Source: Seminavis robusta
Taxonomy: Eukaryota; Bacillariophyta; Bacillariophyceae; Naviculales; Naviculaceae
Length of the DNA stretch: 34,988 bases
Assembly (NCBI GenBank): GCA_903772945.1
Contig: CAICTM010001174.1
Span: forward strand, 1-34,988
Reading direction: 5' to 3'
Shown here piece after piece: positions 9,620-20,718 of the stretch. Below the pieces are notes generated by a model. That model did not search any database and was not told where the DNA came from. It saw only the letters and a list, made by a program, of their open reading frames with translations. The stretch's first letter is position 1. Every line of letters begins with the position of its first letter. The position numbers and the translations under genes are program-made.

Positions 9620-10759
9620 CTAGAGAGCCAAGGCAGCACCAGCAATGGCTCCAAAGGCAGCAAGGGAAGCCATAGCAGTGTCCGCAGATGATCCTGCACC
9701 ATGATTCTTCTCAACAGCAAATGGCTGGGGCTGGACATCAACTGTTTCAGTCACCTCACTCTGAAGCTTGCGGTGACCATCCACGATCTGGACATTCTTA
9801 CGCAAACGACGGCCAGCAGGTGCTGCAGCAGTTCCTCCAAGTTCCAAGAGAATGCTTCCAACTCCAGTCAAGGTCAAGGCTTCATAATCATAAAAGTCAG
9901 CAAACAACAAGAAGGAAACCAAACAGATATTGTTATCATTTCCTTCATCAACACACTTCTTGGTGGAGAAGATGGTCGATGCAGGTTGAGATTCCGTGAT
10001 GATGAGCTGAGAGGGCTCTGCAGCTTCAGCATTCTTGACTGTGAACTCCATGATATCCTTGACTTGGAACTGTCCTGTTTCAACCCTGAAGCAGACATTG
10101 AGGGTACTTCCTTGAGTGGTGACAGCATCAGAACCATCATTGGTAAGAATGGTGTAGCTGTCAGGGTCACAGAAGTATGCCAAGAGGGTTCCATCAAAGC
10201 TGAGATTGGTGTCCTCAGCATCGGTAAAGTCCTCGGCTTGAGTGACAGTGTAACCAGTCAACTCAGGAACTTGGGTAACCAGATTAACATTGTAGGTAAG
10301 AAGGACTTCTGCATAGTCAATGAGAGTATCAGCATCATAAAGTCCAACCTCAACACAGAACTCCACAATGGCATTGACAGCATCGCCAGCATCCCTATAG
10401 ATCAGATTGTTTCCAGCAATTCCTTCAATGAATCGAAAGTCCACAGCATTGTCTGCGCCAGGGTTGTTGATAATACCACCATGATCAACTTCAATTCCAG
10501 TTACATTGGTTGTGGGAAACCAGTGGCCCACAGCCTGGCGGTTGGCTGTGTCCTTGCGGCACAAGTCAGTGACCTTAATCTTGATATTGGCACTGGCAGC
10601 ACCATTACCTGTTCCAGTCTCAAAGGTGAATCCCTGGTCCTGAAGGGTTTTGATGGTGACATGCCAGTCGGTGATCTGGAGGTCACGTTCAGAGGAGTCT
10701 TCAGCAGCCATGGCCAAGGCCGGGATCAGCAGAAGCAAGAGGGAAGAGATGAACTTCAT
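9620..10759 (-). CDS. Secreted, probably GPI-anchored protein with RXL processing sites
   Basis: This is a single-exon gene of 379 aa starting at the ATG at 10759. Residues 1-19 are a clear signal peptide (MKFISSLLLLLIPALAMAA). Directly after it comes SSERDLQI, an R-X-L site. The body (about residues 30-300) is acidic, rich in Thr, Val, Asp and Asn, with scattered cysteines (for example DLCRKD, EFCVEV, YFCDPD, NVCFRV, TKKCVDEGNDNNICL) and alternating hydrophobic residues suggesting extracellular beta sandwiches. Near the C-terminus are RRLRK and HRKLQ, two more R-X-L-type basic sites. The last about 25 residues form a small-residue hydrophobic tail after GAGSSADTA, typical of a GPI-anchor signal. 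R-X-L sites are known processing sites in diatom silaffin and cingulin precursors. A cell-surface or wall role is inferred; no enzyme motif is visible. Confidence 0.85.
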   Translation of the reverse strand: MKFISSLLLLLIPALAMAAEDSSERDLQITDWHVTIKTLQDQGFTFETGTGNGAASANIKIKVTDLCRKDTANRQAVGHWFPTTNVTGIEVDHGGIINNPGADNAVDFRFIEGIAGNNLIYRDAGDAVNAIVEFCVEVGLYDADTLIDYAEVLLTYNVNLVTQVPELTGYTVTQAEDFTDAEDTNLSFDGTLLAYFCDPDSYTILTNDGSDAVTTQGSTLNVCFRVETGQFQVKDIMEFTVKNAEAAEPSQLIITESQPASTIFSTKKCVDEGNDNNICLVSFLLFADFYDYEALTLTGVGSILLELGGTAAAPAGRRLRKNVQIVDGHRKLQSEVTETVDVQPQPFAVEKNHGAGSSADTAMASLAAFGAIAGAALAL

Positions 10760-11702
10760 TTTTTCTTCTTTGATTTGTTGATGTGCTTGAAATTTGTTTT
10801 GCTTGCTTAGTCTTGCTCTTTTGAATTTGTGAGCCTGAAAGAAGAGCAGGAGAGCTAGCAGGAGATAGGAGCCGGAGAAGGATTGAGGCGCACAGGTTCC
10901 CTCAAAAGTAGAAAAGTAGTCCAGCTAGAATGACCGTACTCCCCCCGTGCATCGCCTTCTCGTCCAGTGGAGCTGGGAAGACTTATTAAGATTACCAAAA
11001 CATTTATTGACTCATTGAATCACTGGAGATGAAACTGGCATCGTCGAGAACACCGCAATTCCAAGCTCTAGCGTCAATAAATCCTACAATTTGACAGGTC
11101 ATTGCTGTGAGGATCCGTCACCAGTGAGGGTGTTCCAGTGTTCTCTCGCCGACCGCACGTATAAAATTCCCCGGCCAACTAAAGCAGCACAATTAATTTA
11201 TTTGTTGCTTGTTGTTGATCATCAACAGCGCAGCCTTACGGCTGAACCCAGAATAGACTGGGTGCTGGTCATGGCTGGATCCCACGGGTTGCCTCATCAA
11301 CTAGTCAGGCTGAAACGAACTTCTGCTGATTGGCCCCCTAAGCAAAAAAGCGCTCCAGCTGAACTTGTGACGTTTTGCAAAGCAAAAAGCGCGATCCAAG
11401 GGACTGGCGTGGGAGGTAGTCCAATCTGTCGTCTGGGTGGTTTAAAAAGTATGCCTCTCTACGTTTACTGATTCTATTTCGCCACACTGCACCAAAACCC
11501 TTCTGCAGCAGAAAGAAAAGGCTTGTGCCTCCTGGCTGGAAGAAGTCCTGAGAAACCAGCACCAGTGAATCCGGACAAAGACGGGCCCCGCTTGGCCATG
11601 ACCGGAAAAAAACGACCTCAGATGAATGGCAGAGCTTTTTAGGAATCAGCTCCTTCCTGTATCAGTCGAGCCCTCCACGTAGGGCGTTCGAAAAGTTTGC
11701 AT
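10760..11702. other. Intergenic spacer, promoter side of the secreted-protein gene
   Basis: No supported gene. The part next to 10760 is the upstream region of the minus-strand secreted-protein gene. A repeated word AAGCAAAAA(A)GCGC occurs at about 11340 and 11382 with a TGACGT word between them. The right end is the 3' flank of the GT7 fusion gene. Confidence 0.45.
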
Positions 11703-14700
11703 CTACTTCTTCGCCTGACCTGGAATTGGATGTGGTTGGCGCCAATACCTTGAGGTGTCGACGTTCGGTTTAACTCGTTTCTCCATACGGTACCACTTGT
11801 AGAAGTCAAACATGAATATTTCATTGATCATGGCCGTGGTCTCATCTGCAAGATCGGCCTTTCCGAGCCACCTCGGTGCATGTCCGAGGTTCATCGCCCT
11901 GGTGTGATTCGCGCGCTTCACCGCGGCCTGCTCGAACACTTCCAGGTCGATTTTCTTCCCGGCCATGTTTCCATAGTTGTACTTGGAGAGGTATTTGCGA
12001 CAGCCATCGACCAACGCTTCGTATTTGATCACGTGATGAACGCGTGTTGTGTATTTACTTTGCGGAACGAGCTCCATCCCATCGGGTTTGTGAGGGTTGT
12101 GCCCTTTGGTAAAGTGGGCCTGCAGGAAAGCATTCATTCTGATGGGGTCTTCTCTTTTCCGCAGATAGTCATCCATTGCTACACTGCCCATGTCAAACAA
12201 GATGTCTTCGTCTTGCCTTGGGTGATGACCACGTGGGTATCCGTGTTTCCGATCAAACATGTGACGGTAAAATGCAATGGCTCGGTCATACGGGTTTCGC
12301 ACCACCGTGAACGTCTTGGCCTTGGCCGGGTCGGGCTTGGAGAGATCACCGTAGGGGCTCTTGGGCCACAGTTTGAGCGGCACGTACCATGGCGACTCGA
12401 ATTGTAGCATGCCATTCATTTGGACCTTTTGAGAATCCCGAAAATCCCCACTCTTTGCCGGGCACTCCCATTCTTGAAACTGATCAAAATGACAGGCTCC
12501 CCACACAATTCCAGCCCTCGCGGCCATTCGCGTCAAAGAACTCGCGGCACCGGCGTACGGGATCGCTACGAGTTCCAACGGCCCCTTGGCAATAGTGTTC
12601 TTGTGATTTTTGGTTCGCGGGTGTTTGTAGGTACGACGATTAGTGACCCCTGATGTCGTTTTGTTGTAGTCCTTGTAGAACTTAAAGTCGTTGTTGAAGA
12701 TGGAATTGATCAATTCGAGTGTTTCCGGATCGAGTTCACCTGGTGTCAACCAGTCTTTGGCCTGTGCTTCCTGTGCTCGTTTCTCCTCGAGGATTACTTT
12801 TAGCTGCTCACCAATCCCCGTATCCGTATAGTTGTATTCTTCTGCTAGTTGTTGCCAATCGCTTTCGAGTTGTTCGTATTTGAGAATGTGCTTGACATAG
12901 TGCGGTTTGTCCTTGTTGGCAAAGAAATCGTACATGGGCATCATGTCAAAGACTCCTTTCATCCAGGGCTGTGCCTCCCACGGTCCCTTGTCTTGGGCCA
13001 AATACGCCTTCAAAAAGAAATTAATCTCCTCGGGAGATTCCCGTTGCCGAATGTACTCGTCGCGGTGCGTCGTCGCGCTCGAATTCTTGTTCATGGTATC
13101 GTACCAAACCCGAAAGAAATCGAGCGCCCGGGTGTAGGGATGCGTGACCACGGAGAATCGGACGGTTCCTTCGAGCGGATCGGTGTCCCACGGATTCCAC
13201 GGCAAATGCCACGGGAATTGTGCTTGATGATAACTGCCTTCCAGAACGTGCCCAAAATTGAAATCGCCACTGTGGACTGCCTTGGAGCATTCGTAGGGGT
13301 CTTCCTTTTGATTGTTGTCGTAGTAATGACAGGCTCCCCACACGACGTTGGAACGGGCGGCCGCTCGTGTCAGGAGGTCGCATCCCGTGTAGGCAATATC
13401 GACCAATTCCAAGACTGGCGCCGGTTCGGCTGTGGCGAGTTTGTTATTGGTTGGGAGTTGATTGCGGGATCGTTTGGAAGCGGCCTGAATGATAACGACC
13501 TTGTCAATTCCCGGTCCTTTGGGTTCCTTGTACAAGTCTCGTGTTGGCTGCATGGTGGGTGGATCGGTGGGCGGTTTGGTCGGAGGCGGTGTCGTGGGTG
13601 CCGTGGTGGGTGCTGTGGGCGTTGTTGTGACATTCACCGCTGTACTGTTGCTGGCAGTCTTGTTTTTGGGGGGTGGGATCCAGAGGGGTCGATGCTGCCA
13701 TTCGGGCATGTCGAGTGGTTCCGTGGACAGCTCTGTGACGTTGACACCGTTGACAGTGTAATAGACATCATTCCACCCTTCCGTTTGCCATCTAGTACTA
13801 CCCCTCCACATGTCTTCCAACATTTTTTGCGTCTTTTTCTTGTTGGTGTGTTCCTTTTCCTGGGTATGATGCTCTTGCGACTGTGAAATGGTTCGAAAGT
13901 ATCCTTCTCCGGGTCCACTGGGTCGATAGGGTCTTGGAAACGATTTTCGATCTGGTTGTGGACTCATGAGCAATCCGTTGAGTCGAATGCGATGCCACAG
14001 GTCGTCATCTTCTCCACCCCAACCTGATTATTGATATGATTCATACAGTTCAGTAGAGTACAGTTCGTTGTAGTTATGGAAGGGTAGAAGAGATAGATGT
14101 GGTGAGCACGACGTGCAAGCAACACAAAAAGACTACTGGAGATATCCTTTCATCCTTCATCCTTCATTTTCATCATCCATCACACAATACTCAATAGAAA
14201 CTCACCTAAATAATCATTGCTCATTCCATTAATTTGTTCCCAGTGTTGTAAACTCAATCCAGTAATGCCTCCACAGTATTGGACATAAGGAATGGCCCAT
14301 TTAAAGTTTTCCATATGCGATGCCAAATGAATGGGTTTGCGACAACTCGTATACGGGACATGACTGGTGCCATTGGGAATGAGATCGACATCGTGCAATG
14401 TCACACAGGTCGTATCGGGTGCTCGTTGTTTAATCTCTTGCAATCCGACATTGGTCAACCATCCTCGATTAAATAAACTGGTATCATTTTGTTCAATTAC
14501 ATAGACCGTAAAGGTATCGTCGGGGAAATGGCGTTGGAGATACGGACGCATGTATTCGAGGAATTTTTCCAAATGAAACGCCCGATCTCGATAGGGAATC
14601 AAAATGGCGTGTTTTTGTGGATTGGAGGTTATGGGGGGAGTGGTTGCAATTTTGGTGACAGGAGGGGCTTGGGTGGTGACGACTTTGGTAACGGCAAAAG

Positions 14701-15178
14701 ATTGCTGGGGAGGATTGGGATAGGCTGTTTCTGTTGCTGCTGATGCTGCTGATGAATATTTTGGTGGCAGTGATGCTGATACTGATCTTGATACCGTTGC
14801 TGATTGATGATAATGCCGGAATACGTGTGGATTGTTGGTGGTAGCATTATTGCTTGTGGGTATCAAAGAGTTACTGGCAGTAATAGTACTAGTATCAATG
14901 GTTCTATCAGTGGTGGTATCTCTTTTGGTGGGTTGAATGACTTCTTCTTCTGGAGTACTAGTACTTTGTTCAAAGAGTCGAGTCTTGTGGAACATGAAGA
15001 AAACGATACATAGAATTCCAGAAAAGATAAAGCGAGCCCAACAGGACGTGCTTGTTTTTGTTCGGTTCCGTCTCGTCGTCGTCGTCTTGTTACTGCTGTT
15101 GGCTGCTACCCCATTGCTGCCCTTATTGTGCCCATTCGTCACATGGGATCTGGAGGATGAGACGGAAAACATGGACAT
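11703..15178 (-). CDS. Beta-1,4-galactosyltransferase (GT7) fused to two sulfotransferase-like domains
   Basis: Two exons, 15178..14206 and 14023..11703; the 182-bp intron has GT (14205-14204) and AG (14025-14024) and restores the frame inside a glycine codon, giving 1097 aa. Residues 47-64 (CWARFIFSGILCIVFFMF) form a single signal-anchor, so it should be a type II Golgi protein. The GT7 domain spans about 188-420: HAILIPYRDR, LHDVDLIPNG (DVD 263-265, metal and UDP site), WAIPYVQYCGGITGLS, MSNDYLG joined over the intron to WGGEDDD (326-332), and a C-terminal GWNDVYYTV. A Thr/Pro linker follows (about 453-486). Two homologous repeats (about 527-776 and 807-1076) each have a YxG..xLTR.AAR...VWGACH block and a VV.(N/H)PY.RA..F(F/Y)R block, like the two PAPS-binding regions of sulfotransferases. 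The usual P-loop Lys is absent in both, and repeat 1 has THPY where repeat 2 has RNPY. Function as a glycan-building and modifying enzyme is inferred. Confidence 0.85.
14024..14205 (-). other. Intron of the GT7 fusion gene
   Basis: The donor is GTGAGT after the LG codon of MSNDYLG, and the acceptor is AATCAG. Removal joins ..NDYLG to WGGEDDDLWHR, which recreates the invariant GT7 motif, so the splice assignment is strong. Confidence 0.9.
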
Positions 15179-15916
15179 GTCTTGTGCTTAATTGGCAGGC
15201 ACCTCTACTGGTTATCCAGCCGGCCAGCTAGCTAGCAGTGTTGCTAACTATACAATTCTAACCAACGGTTTGCTTGAATGATAATGATAATGGTAGCAGC
15301 ACACAATCCACAACCTCACAATCCCCAATGGTTGTATGTTGTATGCATCCAATACAGAATCCAATCCAATGGCCAAAGGCACAGTACTGTACCAGGAACC
15401 AACGGTCAACAGCTGGGCCAGCCAAGAAGGAAATGAAACAGCGGTAGCTTGGGCCAGTCAGTCGTTGAATGCCACGGACAAATTTTTGTACGTAGGTACC
15501 GGTGGTAGCGAATACGCAAAAGTGCTGCCGACTTGCGCGACCTTGACTGGGTCTTGCTTGGAAGAGAAAATGAAATTTTGGGCCTCCAAGCAAGGGTCTT
15601 GATATGGGTTGGTTATCGGCAGGAGGAAAAAAGAAGGGGGGAGGAGGGTGAGCGTCCTTGTGATGACGTCTCATATCTCGGATACCCCACACACTTCCAC
15701 GTGTAGCTTACACCTGTCTGATCTTTAACTAGAATTGCGTCACAACATGTCGCTTTCTTAGGTTTAACTCTACTTTCTATTCAATAGCAATATCCCCGTT
15801 CCCAAATTTCCTACTTAGAGAGCGAAATTTCCTTCCCTTAACCCTACGTAACGTTTGAACGATCCAATGACGAAAATGGACTTCTTTCCATTATCTCCAC
15901 CGTGGAGAGCACCACC
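15179..15916. other. Intergenic region between divergent genes
   Basis: It lies between the starts of the GT7 fusion gene (-) and the transposase gene (+). It contains a CTAG-repeat patch (15228-15237) and an open frame at 15336-15602 (88 codons) without recognisable features. It should hold both promoters; a CACGTG box occurs at about 15698. Confidence 0.4.
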
Positions 15917-18900
15917 ATGACGACTCGAAAACCAAAGCAACTATCAGAGCCACAATGGCGCTTTGTTCATAGGACTCGCAAGGCAATCGACAGTGACCCT
16001 ACCTTCTTCAAGCCGCAGCATGGAAGGGACTGGAAGTGTCTTTCTCCAACCAAAGGAGGTAGATTTGATAGCATGATATTGGACCAGCGTGGTGGAAAAA
16101 GCACCGTCGAGCCATTTTACATCAAGCCAATCGCAGCATGGGTACCGCACATTCTAGTACCAAACCATGTTCCTCGATGTCCCCATTGCAAGAAGCGAAA
16201 CGCAGTTGATTTGAAGAAATCCAGATGGGTAAATTGCCCCAAGGTGTTGTTTGGTGTCACCCGAATTCGATACCTTGACACCATGCTTTATCTTTGCACT
16301 CGCTGCGGTAGACGTTTCGCGGGCTACAACAAGGAGTCCATGCAGCTGGACTGTTCGCTGTACTATGGCTACTTCACCTTTTTCCTTGGCCACGGATTCG
16401 CTGTTGATGATAATCTCCACAGTTTGGTGATCGAGAGTTCATACAAGGAAGCTACAGCTACTATTGCGAAAAAGCTTCAAAGAATGGCAATGACAGCTTA
16501 TTATGAGGATCACCAGCTGTATCTGACAGCAATTGGCCTAGACAAGATACGGCCAAAGAAAAAGCAGAAGACTATTCAAGATTTTGTTCCAGTCGCTGGG
16601 GCACCAATCACCATGGAGCATCAACAGCTCAAGAACAAGCAGACGAGAGCCATGGCAGAAGTACGTTCTTGTAGATCCCGCGTCGAATCTGCCAGCAACC
16701 GAGCTGCAAGTGACTGGGCTTTTAAATCCATGTTGTCCTCGAAGGACAATCACAACCACCATGGAGGACGCAATTTCTTGAGAGGCCTTGGCTCCACAAA
16801 GATCCGTCGGTTGTTGGAAGCTGGTATTAACAGCTGCTTCGAATTGATTGCTGCCGACCACAGGGATTTCCCAGGAATCAAGCCAATGAAATCTTGGAAG
16901 CGGATTGTTGGGAATCATTATGACAGTTTGAAGGAAACCGTGAAAACAAGGAAGGCAGAAGTTGAAGCTGCAATTGCTGCATATAATCGATGCGTGGATG
17001 ACTTGGTTGACTACGAGCGAGAACACGGTGTCCCAGATGAAACAGAAGGTGCTACCGCCGATCCTGAAATAGCTGCAGAGCCAGAAGGTCCAGCCAGATT
17101 CTCCAAATTCGTGGACAAAATGGGATATAATGGAAGAGTCCTCTCCAAATATAGAATTGACAGCATGGTGATGAGTTACTTCAAACACCGGAAGGATTTT
17201 CAGGATGCCAAGATGAGAGGTTTAACAGCAACGCTCTTGAAGATTGATTTCAATTACAAGTTGGCGCAGAAGATCAGAGTGTGGACCAAGCAAGGATGCA
17301 GCTTCCAACCATTCCAATGCATTGTCACCATTCAGAATGAAGATGGATTGACAGTTTTCTGGAAAGCGCTGAAGCACTCTGAGTCTTTCAGTGAAATAAA
17401 GGAAGATCTTGTCCTTCTGCGAAACCGACTGAATAGGAACTGGCATACAAAGAAGGAAAGGCCGGAGAACTGTCCCATGGAGCAGTCAATCAAGGTCATC
17501 TACGTGGACAACTGCTGTGGTGTCAAGAACATCCTTCGAGATATCTTCGGCACTCCAGTGTTGATTCTCCTTGATCCCTTTCACTGGTTGAAGCGCTGGA
17601 ATGACATGTTGGTTGATGCCTCATCCGTACAGGCAGGTATCTTCCGTGGTCTTATGTCTCGTGCCCTTTTCATGGTTACCTCTGCAGAGTTTGAAAGAGC
17701 AAAGGAGAAGCTGTTGGAGAAGCTGAAGCGAGAACCAACTGTTAAAGAGGTGTTGAAGGAGGCAAATTCAATCATCCCAGATCCAGCAACACTTAGGAGC
17801 AACGTTGAAGCCGTCCTGAACTATGTTCAATCGAAGGATACACAGACTTATCAAGTCCTGTCCACAGGCCCTGCAGATGGCCCTCGCCCCAAGCTTTTCT
17901 TGAAACAGTGGAAAATGGCTGAAGTTGTGAGGCGACAGATGGTGCATGTAGACACAGGTTGTTTAAGTGATCCACCAACAGACCTGGTGGACATCTTCAG
18001 AAGGAATCCCAAGACAGATACTACATATGTGGCCAGAGGAACCAACACCAATGAGCGAGACAACCTTGATCTCGCTCTTCTTCTTTTGGCAACTTACATC
18101 GGTAAGTGTGATTGACCAACATCGCGCTTCATCATATTCCCTTATGTACTAACCACCAACATATTCTGTTTGGCAACTAGGAGTGCACAGGGCTGAGCGA
18201 TTAATGTCATGTTTCTTTGAGGAACGCAATGACAGGAAGTCTGTTATCCGGCTTGGGGCTACTGACTATGGAATTCTGAATACAGAGAAGTTGCTTCTAA
18301 TCAACGCCTATGCTGTAAAAGTGGGCTTTCCAGAAGCGCCTTATGCGTTGTCGGCTCCAAAGAAGAACACTGTCACCGAATTTCTTGGCTTTTCTTATCA
18401 AGGAATACAGACCAGCGATGTGTCTAATCCAGCGAATGGCTCTACTGATGGCTACGGCTCTGGCGATGACGGTGAGGAAGAAGCTGTCACCAATGACGAA
18501 GAAGCGATTCCACGAGAAGAGGAAGAGATCCAGCGAGTTCTTGGTGGCGAATTGGGCGAGGACCTGGACATCGAGGTCTTTGCCACCGAAGAAGAGTATT
18601 TGAATTCACTTAACGACGCTGGAAATCCACGAAATCGACAAAGAAATGAGGCTGACCAAACAAGCGATGCTGCTTTGGCCAACGATCGATTGAACAAGAC
18701 CCTCATTCAACAAGAACTTGACAAACTTCTCCCAGTCGATAGTGCCGCTGAAAACACTCTCCAAGCATTCCGACGGCTGACCAACCAGTGCGAGTGGATA
18801 CCATTCCGATCACCTAATAGCAGCACAGCAGCAACTGAGATTGACAGAGAGGAAGCTGATCTTTTTGTTGAGTGGTCTCCTCGGTACAAGCGAAATGTTG

Positions 18901-19690
18901 CAACAGGACCAACCAGTTTCAAAGCATTCGAAAGGGATTGGAATGCCGAAGTGTCACGGCGGTTTCGGTTGTGGAGTACAGAAGGTGACCAATCGGCAGT
19001 TGTGCAGATTCGATACAAGAGCAGAGTTCTTCTACAGCAACACTATGATAAGGTCAAGGAGCAGGAAAGCTTGCAGGGCGTTCTTCCTAGAGACGATCAA
19101 GATCGTGCTACACTTGATGGAACACTGCGAGCAAATCGACAAGGGCTGTCAGATGATGCAGAGCCAAGAATCCACAACACAAATCCTACAAACTACAGCA
19201 ATGAAGGCACTACTCCTTTCGGCAATCCAACCACACTTAATGCAGAGGTAGCTGTTGGTGCTCTAGCTGTTGCTGCTGCCAATGGAAATCTTACCCCTGC
19301 TCTTGCAAATGCTGCTTATCAAGTCGCTCTCACTGTGGTTCCAGCAACAGCACCAGCAAGACCGAGAAGACTCATTTTCAGGAGCAGGAAGTATTGCAAC
19401 ACTTGTGGTTTCAAGAAGAGCGACCATGTGACAGCTGTGGAGGGAGTGGCCAAAGATTGCAAGAGAGACTACTGTGGCAGATGCAGGGAGAGGAAGCAGT
19501 TCCATGGAGCCAATGATGGCTTTGGTCCTACTTGCAGCAAAGAGATACACAACAGACAAGTTTCTACAGTTGCTGAATGGTACCAAGCTACAGTAAGTTT
19601 TGACTATTGTTACCATGACACTTATTGGATAACAAACAACAACAAGTCTTACAGCTGTTGCTTCCATTATCTTTCTCTGAACAGACATGA
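15917..19690 (+). CDS. Transposase-like protein with DUF6729-like zinc ribbon and RNase H-like core
   Basis: The start is the ATG at 15917 (context ACCACCATGA). Exon 1 is 15917..18101. Intron 1 is 18102..18180 (79 bp), with GTAAGT, branch site TACTAAC at 18147 and AG at 18180. Exon 2 is 18181..19592. A GTAAGT at 19593 allows a last splice (acceptor 19654 or 19684) to the TGA at 19688-19690; unspliced reading would stop at 19790. Protein about 1200 aa: N-terminal zinc ribbon (CPHC at 88-91, CTRC at 127-130), a GLGSTKIRRLLEAGI helix-hairpin-like motif, and an RNase H-like core with candidate acids D444 (KIDFNYK), D531 (VIYVDNCC) and D553 (LLDPFHWLKRW). An acidic region follows, then a C-terminal Cys/His cluster (CNTCG..K..H, DYCGRC...H, GPTC). 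The layout matches DUF6729-type transposase-like proteins as I remember them. No terminal inverted repeats were found. Confidence 0.7.
18102..18180 (+). other. Intron 1 of the transposase-like gene
   Basis: GTAAGT donor, TACTAAC branch-site consensus at 18147-18153, AG acceptor at 18179-18180. Splicing joins LLLLATYIG to VHRAERLMSCFF in frame. Confidence 0.85.
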
Positions 19691-19691
19691 A

Positions 19692-20294
19692 TCAGTCTTG
19701 GTGCATTGGGTAAGAGTAGCCACCATGATGGGCAGTGAATGCAGCTCTGTGGGAAATGTACTGCTCACTACTGATTGCCATACCACTTAGGTTTTGTTTG
19801 TGCTGGCTCCAGCACTCTGTGTCAAACCAATGACTCCACTCTGTAAGTAACAACTCCTTTGCTTCACTGTGCCACACACCAAACTGAGTATAGAGAACTC
19901 CTCTCATAAGTGGTTTGATTGCCTCTCTGCACATCTCTTTCCTTGTGACAGGTTCATGTTCATACACTTCCCATGCCAGCTCAGCAAGAACATCACTGTA
20001 CCAATCATTGCTGTGCCTGACACCCCACACAAACATCTCATCCAGCAACCAACTCTGGTCAGGAGTCATTGGCAGCGCATTCCCTTCCATGATGAGTTGC
20101 TCAAGGATCCCACTGGACAGGTATCTGGTCTTTACAAGCAAGTACTGAGTTTTGGGATCTTCCCTGTCTGTTTGATCCTCAAGCAAAACATGCTTGCATA
20201 CATAGCTCTGCCTGGTTTTCCTCATCTCATTGAAAGGGTAGCGATCATTAACATCTAGCCACTCTTTAAATGCATGACTAGCACTGAACAACAT
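19692..20294 (-). CDS. Hypothetical protein, 200 aa, convergent with the transposase
   Basis: The ATG is at 20294 and the TGA at 19694-19692. I do not recognise the family. The protein is rich in Trp, Glu and His (for example SHAFKEWLDVNDRYPFNEMR, QSWLLDEMFVWGVRHSNDWY, ELLLTEWSHWFDTECWSQHK), mainly helical in appearance, without signal peptide or membrane segment. Its stop codon lies one base from the spliced stop of the plus-strand transposase-like gene, so the two genes converge almost without a gap. This tight packing suggests they belong to the same mobile element. The C-terminal part overlaps the antisense of the unspliced transposase tail, so a non-coding reading cannot be excluded. Confidence 0.5.
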   Translation of the reverse strand: MLFSASHAFKEWLDVNDRYPFNEMRKTRQSYVCKHVLLEDQTDREDPKTQYLLVKTRYLSSGILEQLIMEGNALPMTPDQSWLLDEMFVWGVRHSNDWYSDVLAELAWEVYEHEPVTRKEMCREAIKPLMRGVLYTQFGVWHSEAKELLLTEWSHWFDTECWSQHKQNLSGMAISSEQYISHRAAFTAHHGGYSYPMHQD

Positions 20295-20679
20295 GGTGAT
20301 GTACTAGCTTTGCTGTGGTAGACTGTAGCTGTTCAATGACTCGACGACTCTACGGAGATTGCAAAAAGTGAGGACGTTCGAAAGAGGTACGATGCACCTC
20401 TGCGAATAAGTCTTTGGGTATTCCACAAGACTCCAACGGTCACACTAGGAATTTCGAGAGTTAGGTGTCAATATTTGAATCACTGTGGAGGTTCGTACTG
20501 AAGGTCAGTTTACTTAGAGGGTAGCTTGTCTTTTGGTCTTGTATGAAATTTCAGTACTAGTCTATCGAAACCTCTACTCGCCAACACCCAAGCAAGACGA
20601 CACGAGCAGGTCGCCAAGTGATGTTTGCATGCAAGGCAGCAAAATGTTTCCGATGAAAAGTAACCAGTGGGGTTCTAGT

Positions 20680-20697
20680 CTAGCTAGCTAGCTAGCT
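20680..20697. repeat. CTAG microsatellite
   Basis: Four and a half uninterrupted CTAG units. Similar shorter patches occur at 6441, 6771, 15228, 20792, 22086 and 28482. Confidence 0.8.
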
Positions 20698-20718
20698 TCT
20701 CTCGAAAATTTTTTAAGC

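Noticed and set aside
9701..10810. Long plus-strand frame opposite the secreted-protein gene
   Set aside because: Antisense shadow; the minus strand has a signal peptide, processing sites and an anchor tail.
12849..13886. 345-codon plus-strand frame opposite the GT7 fusion gene
   Set aside because: Antisense shadow of the sulfotransferase-like repeat 1 and the Thr/Pro linker.
15336..15602. Open frame of 88 codons between the GT7 fusion and transposase genes
   Set aside because: No signal, domain or promoter support; another frame and the minus strand are equally open over the same stretch.
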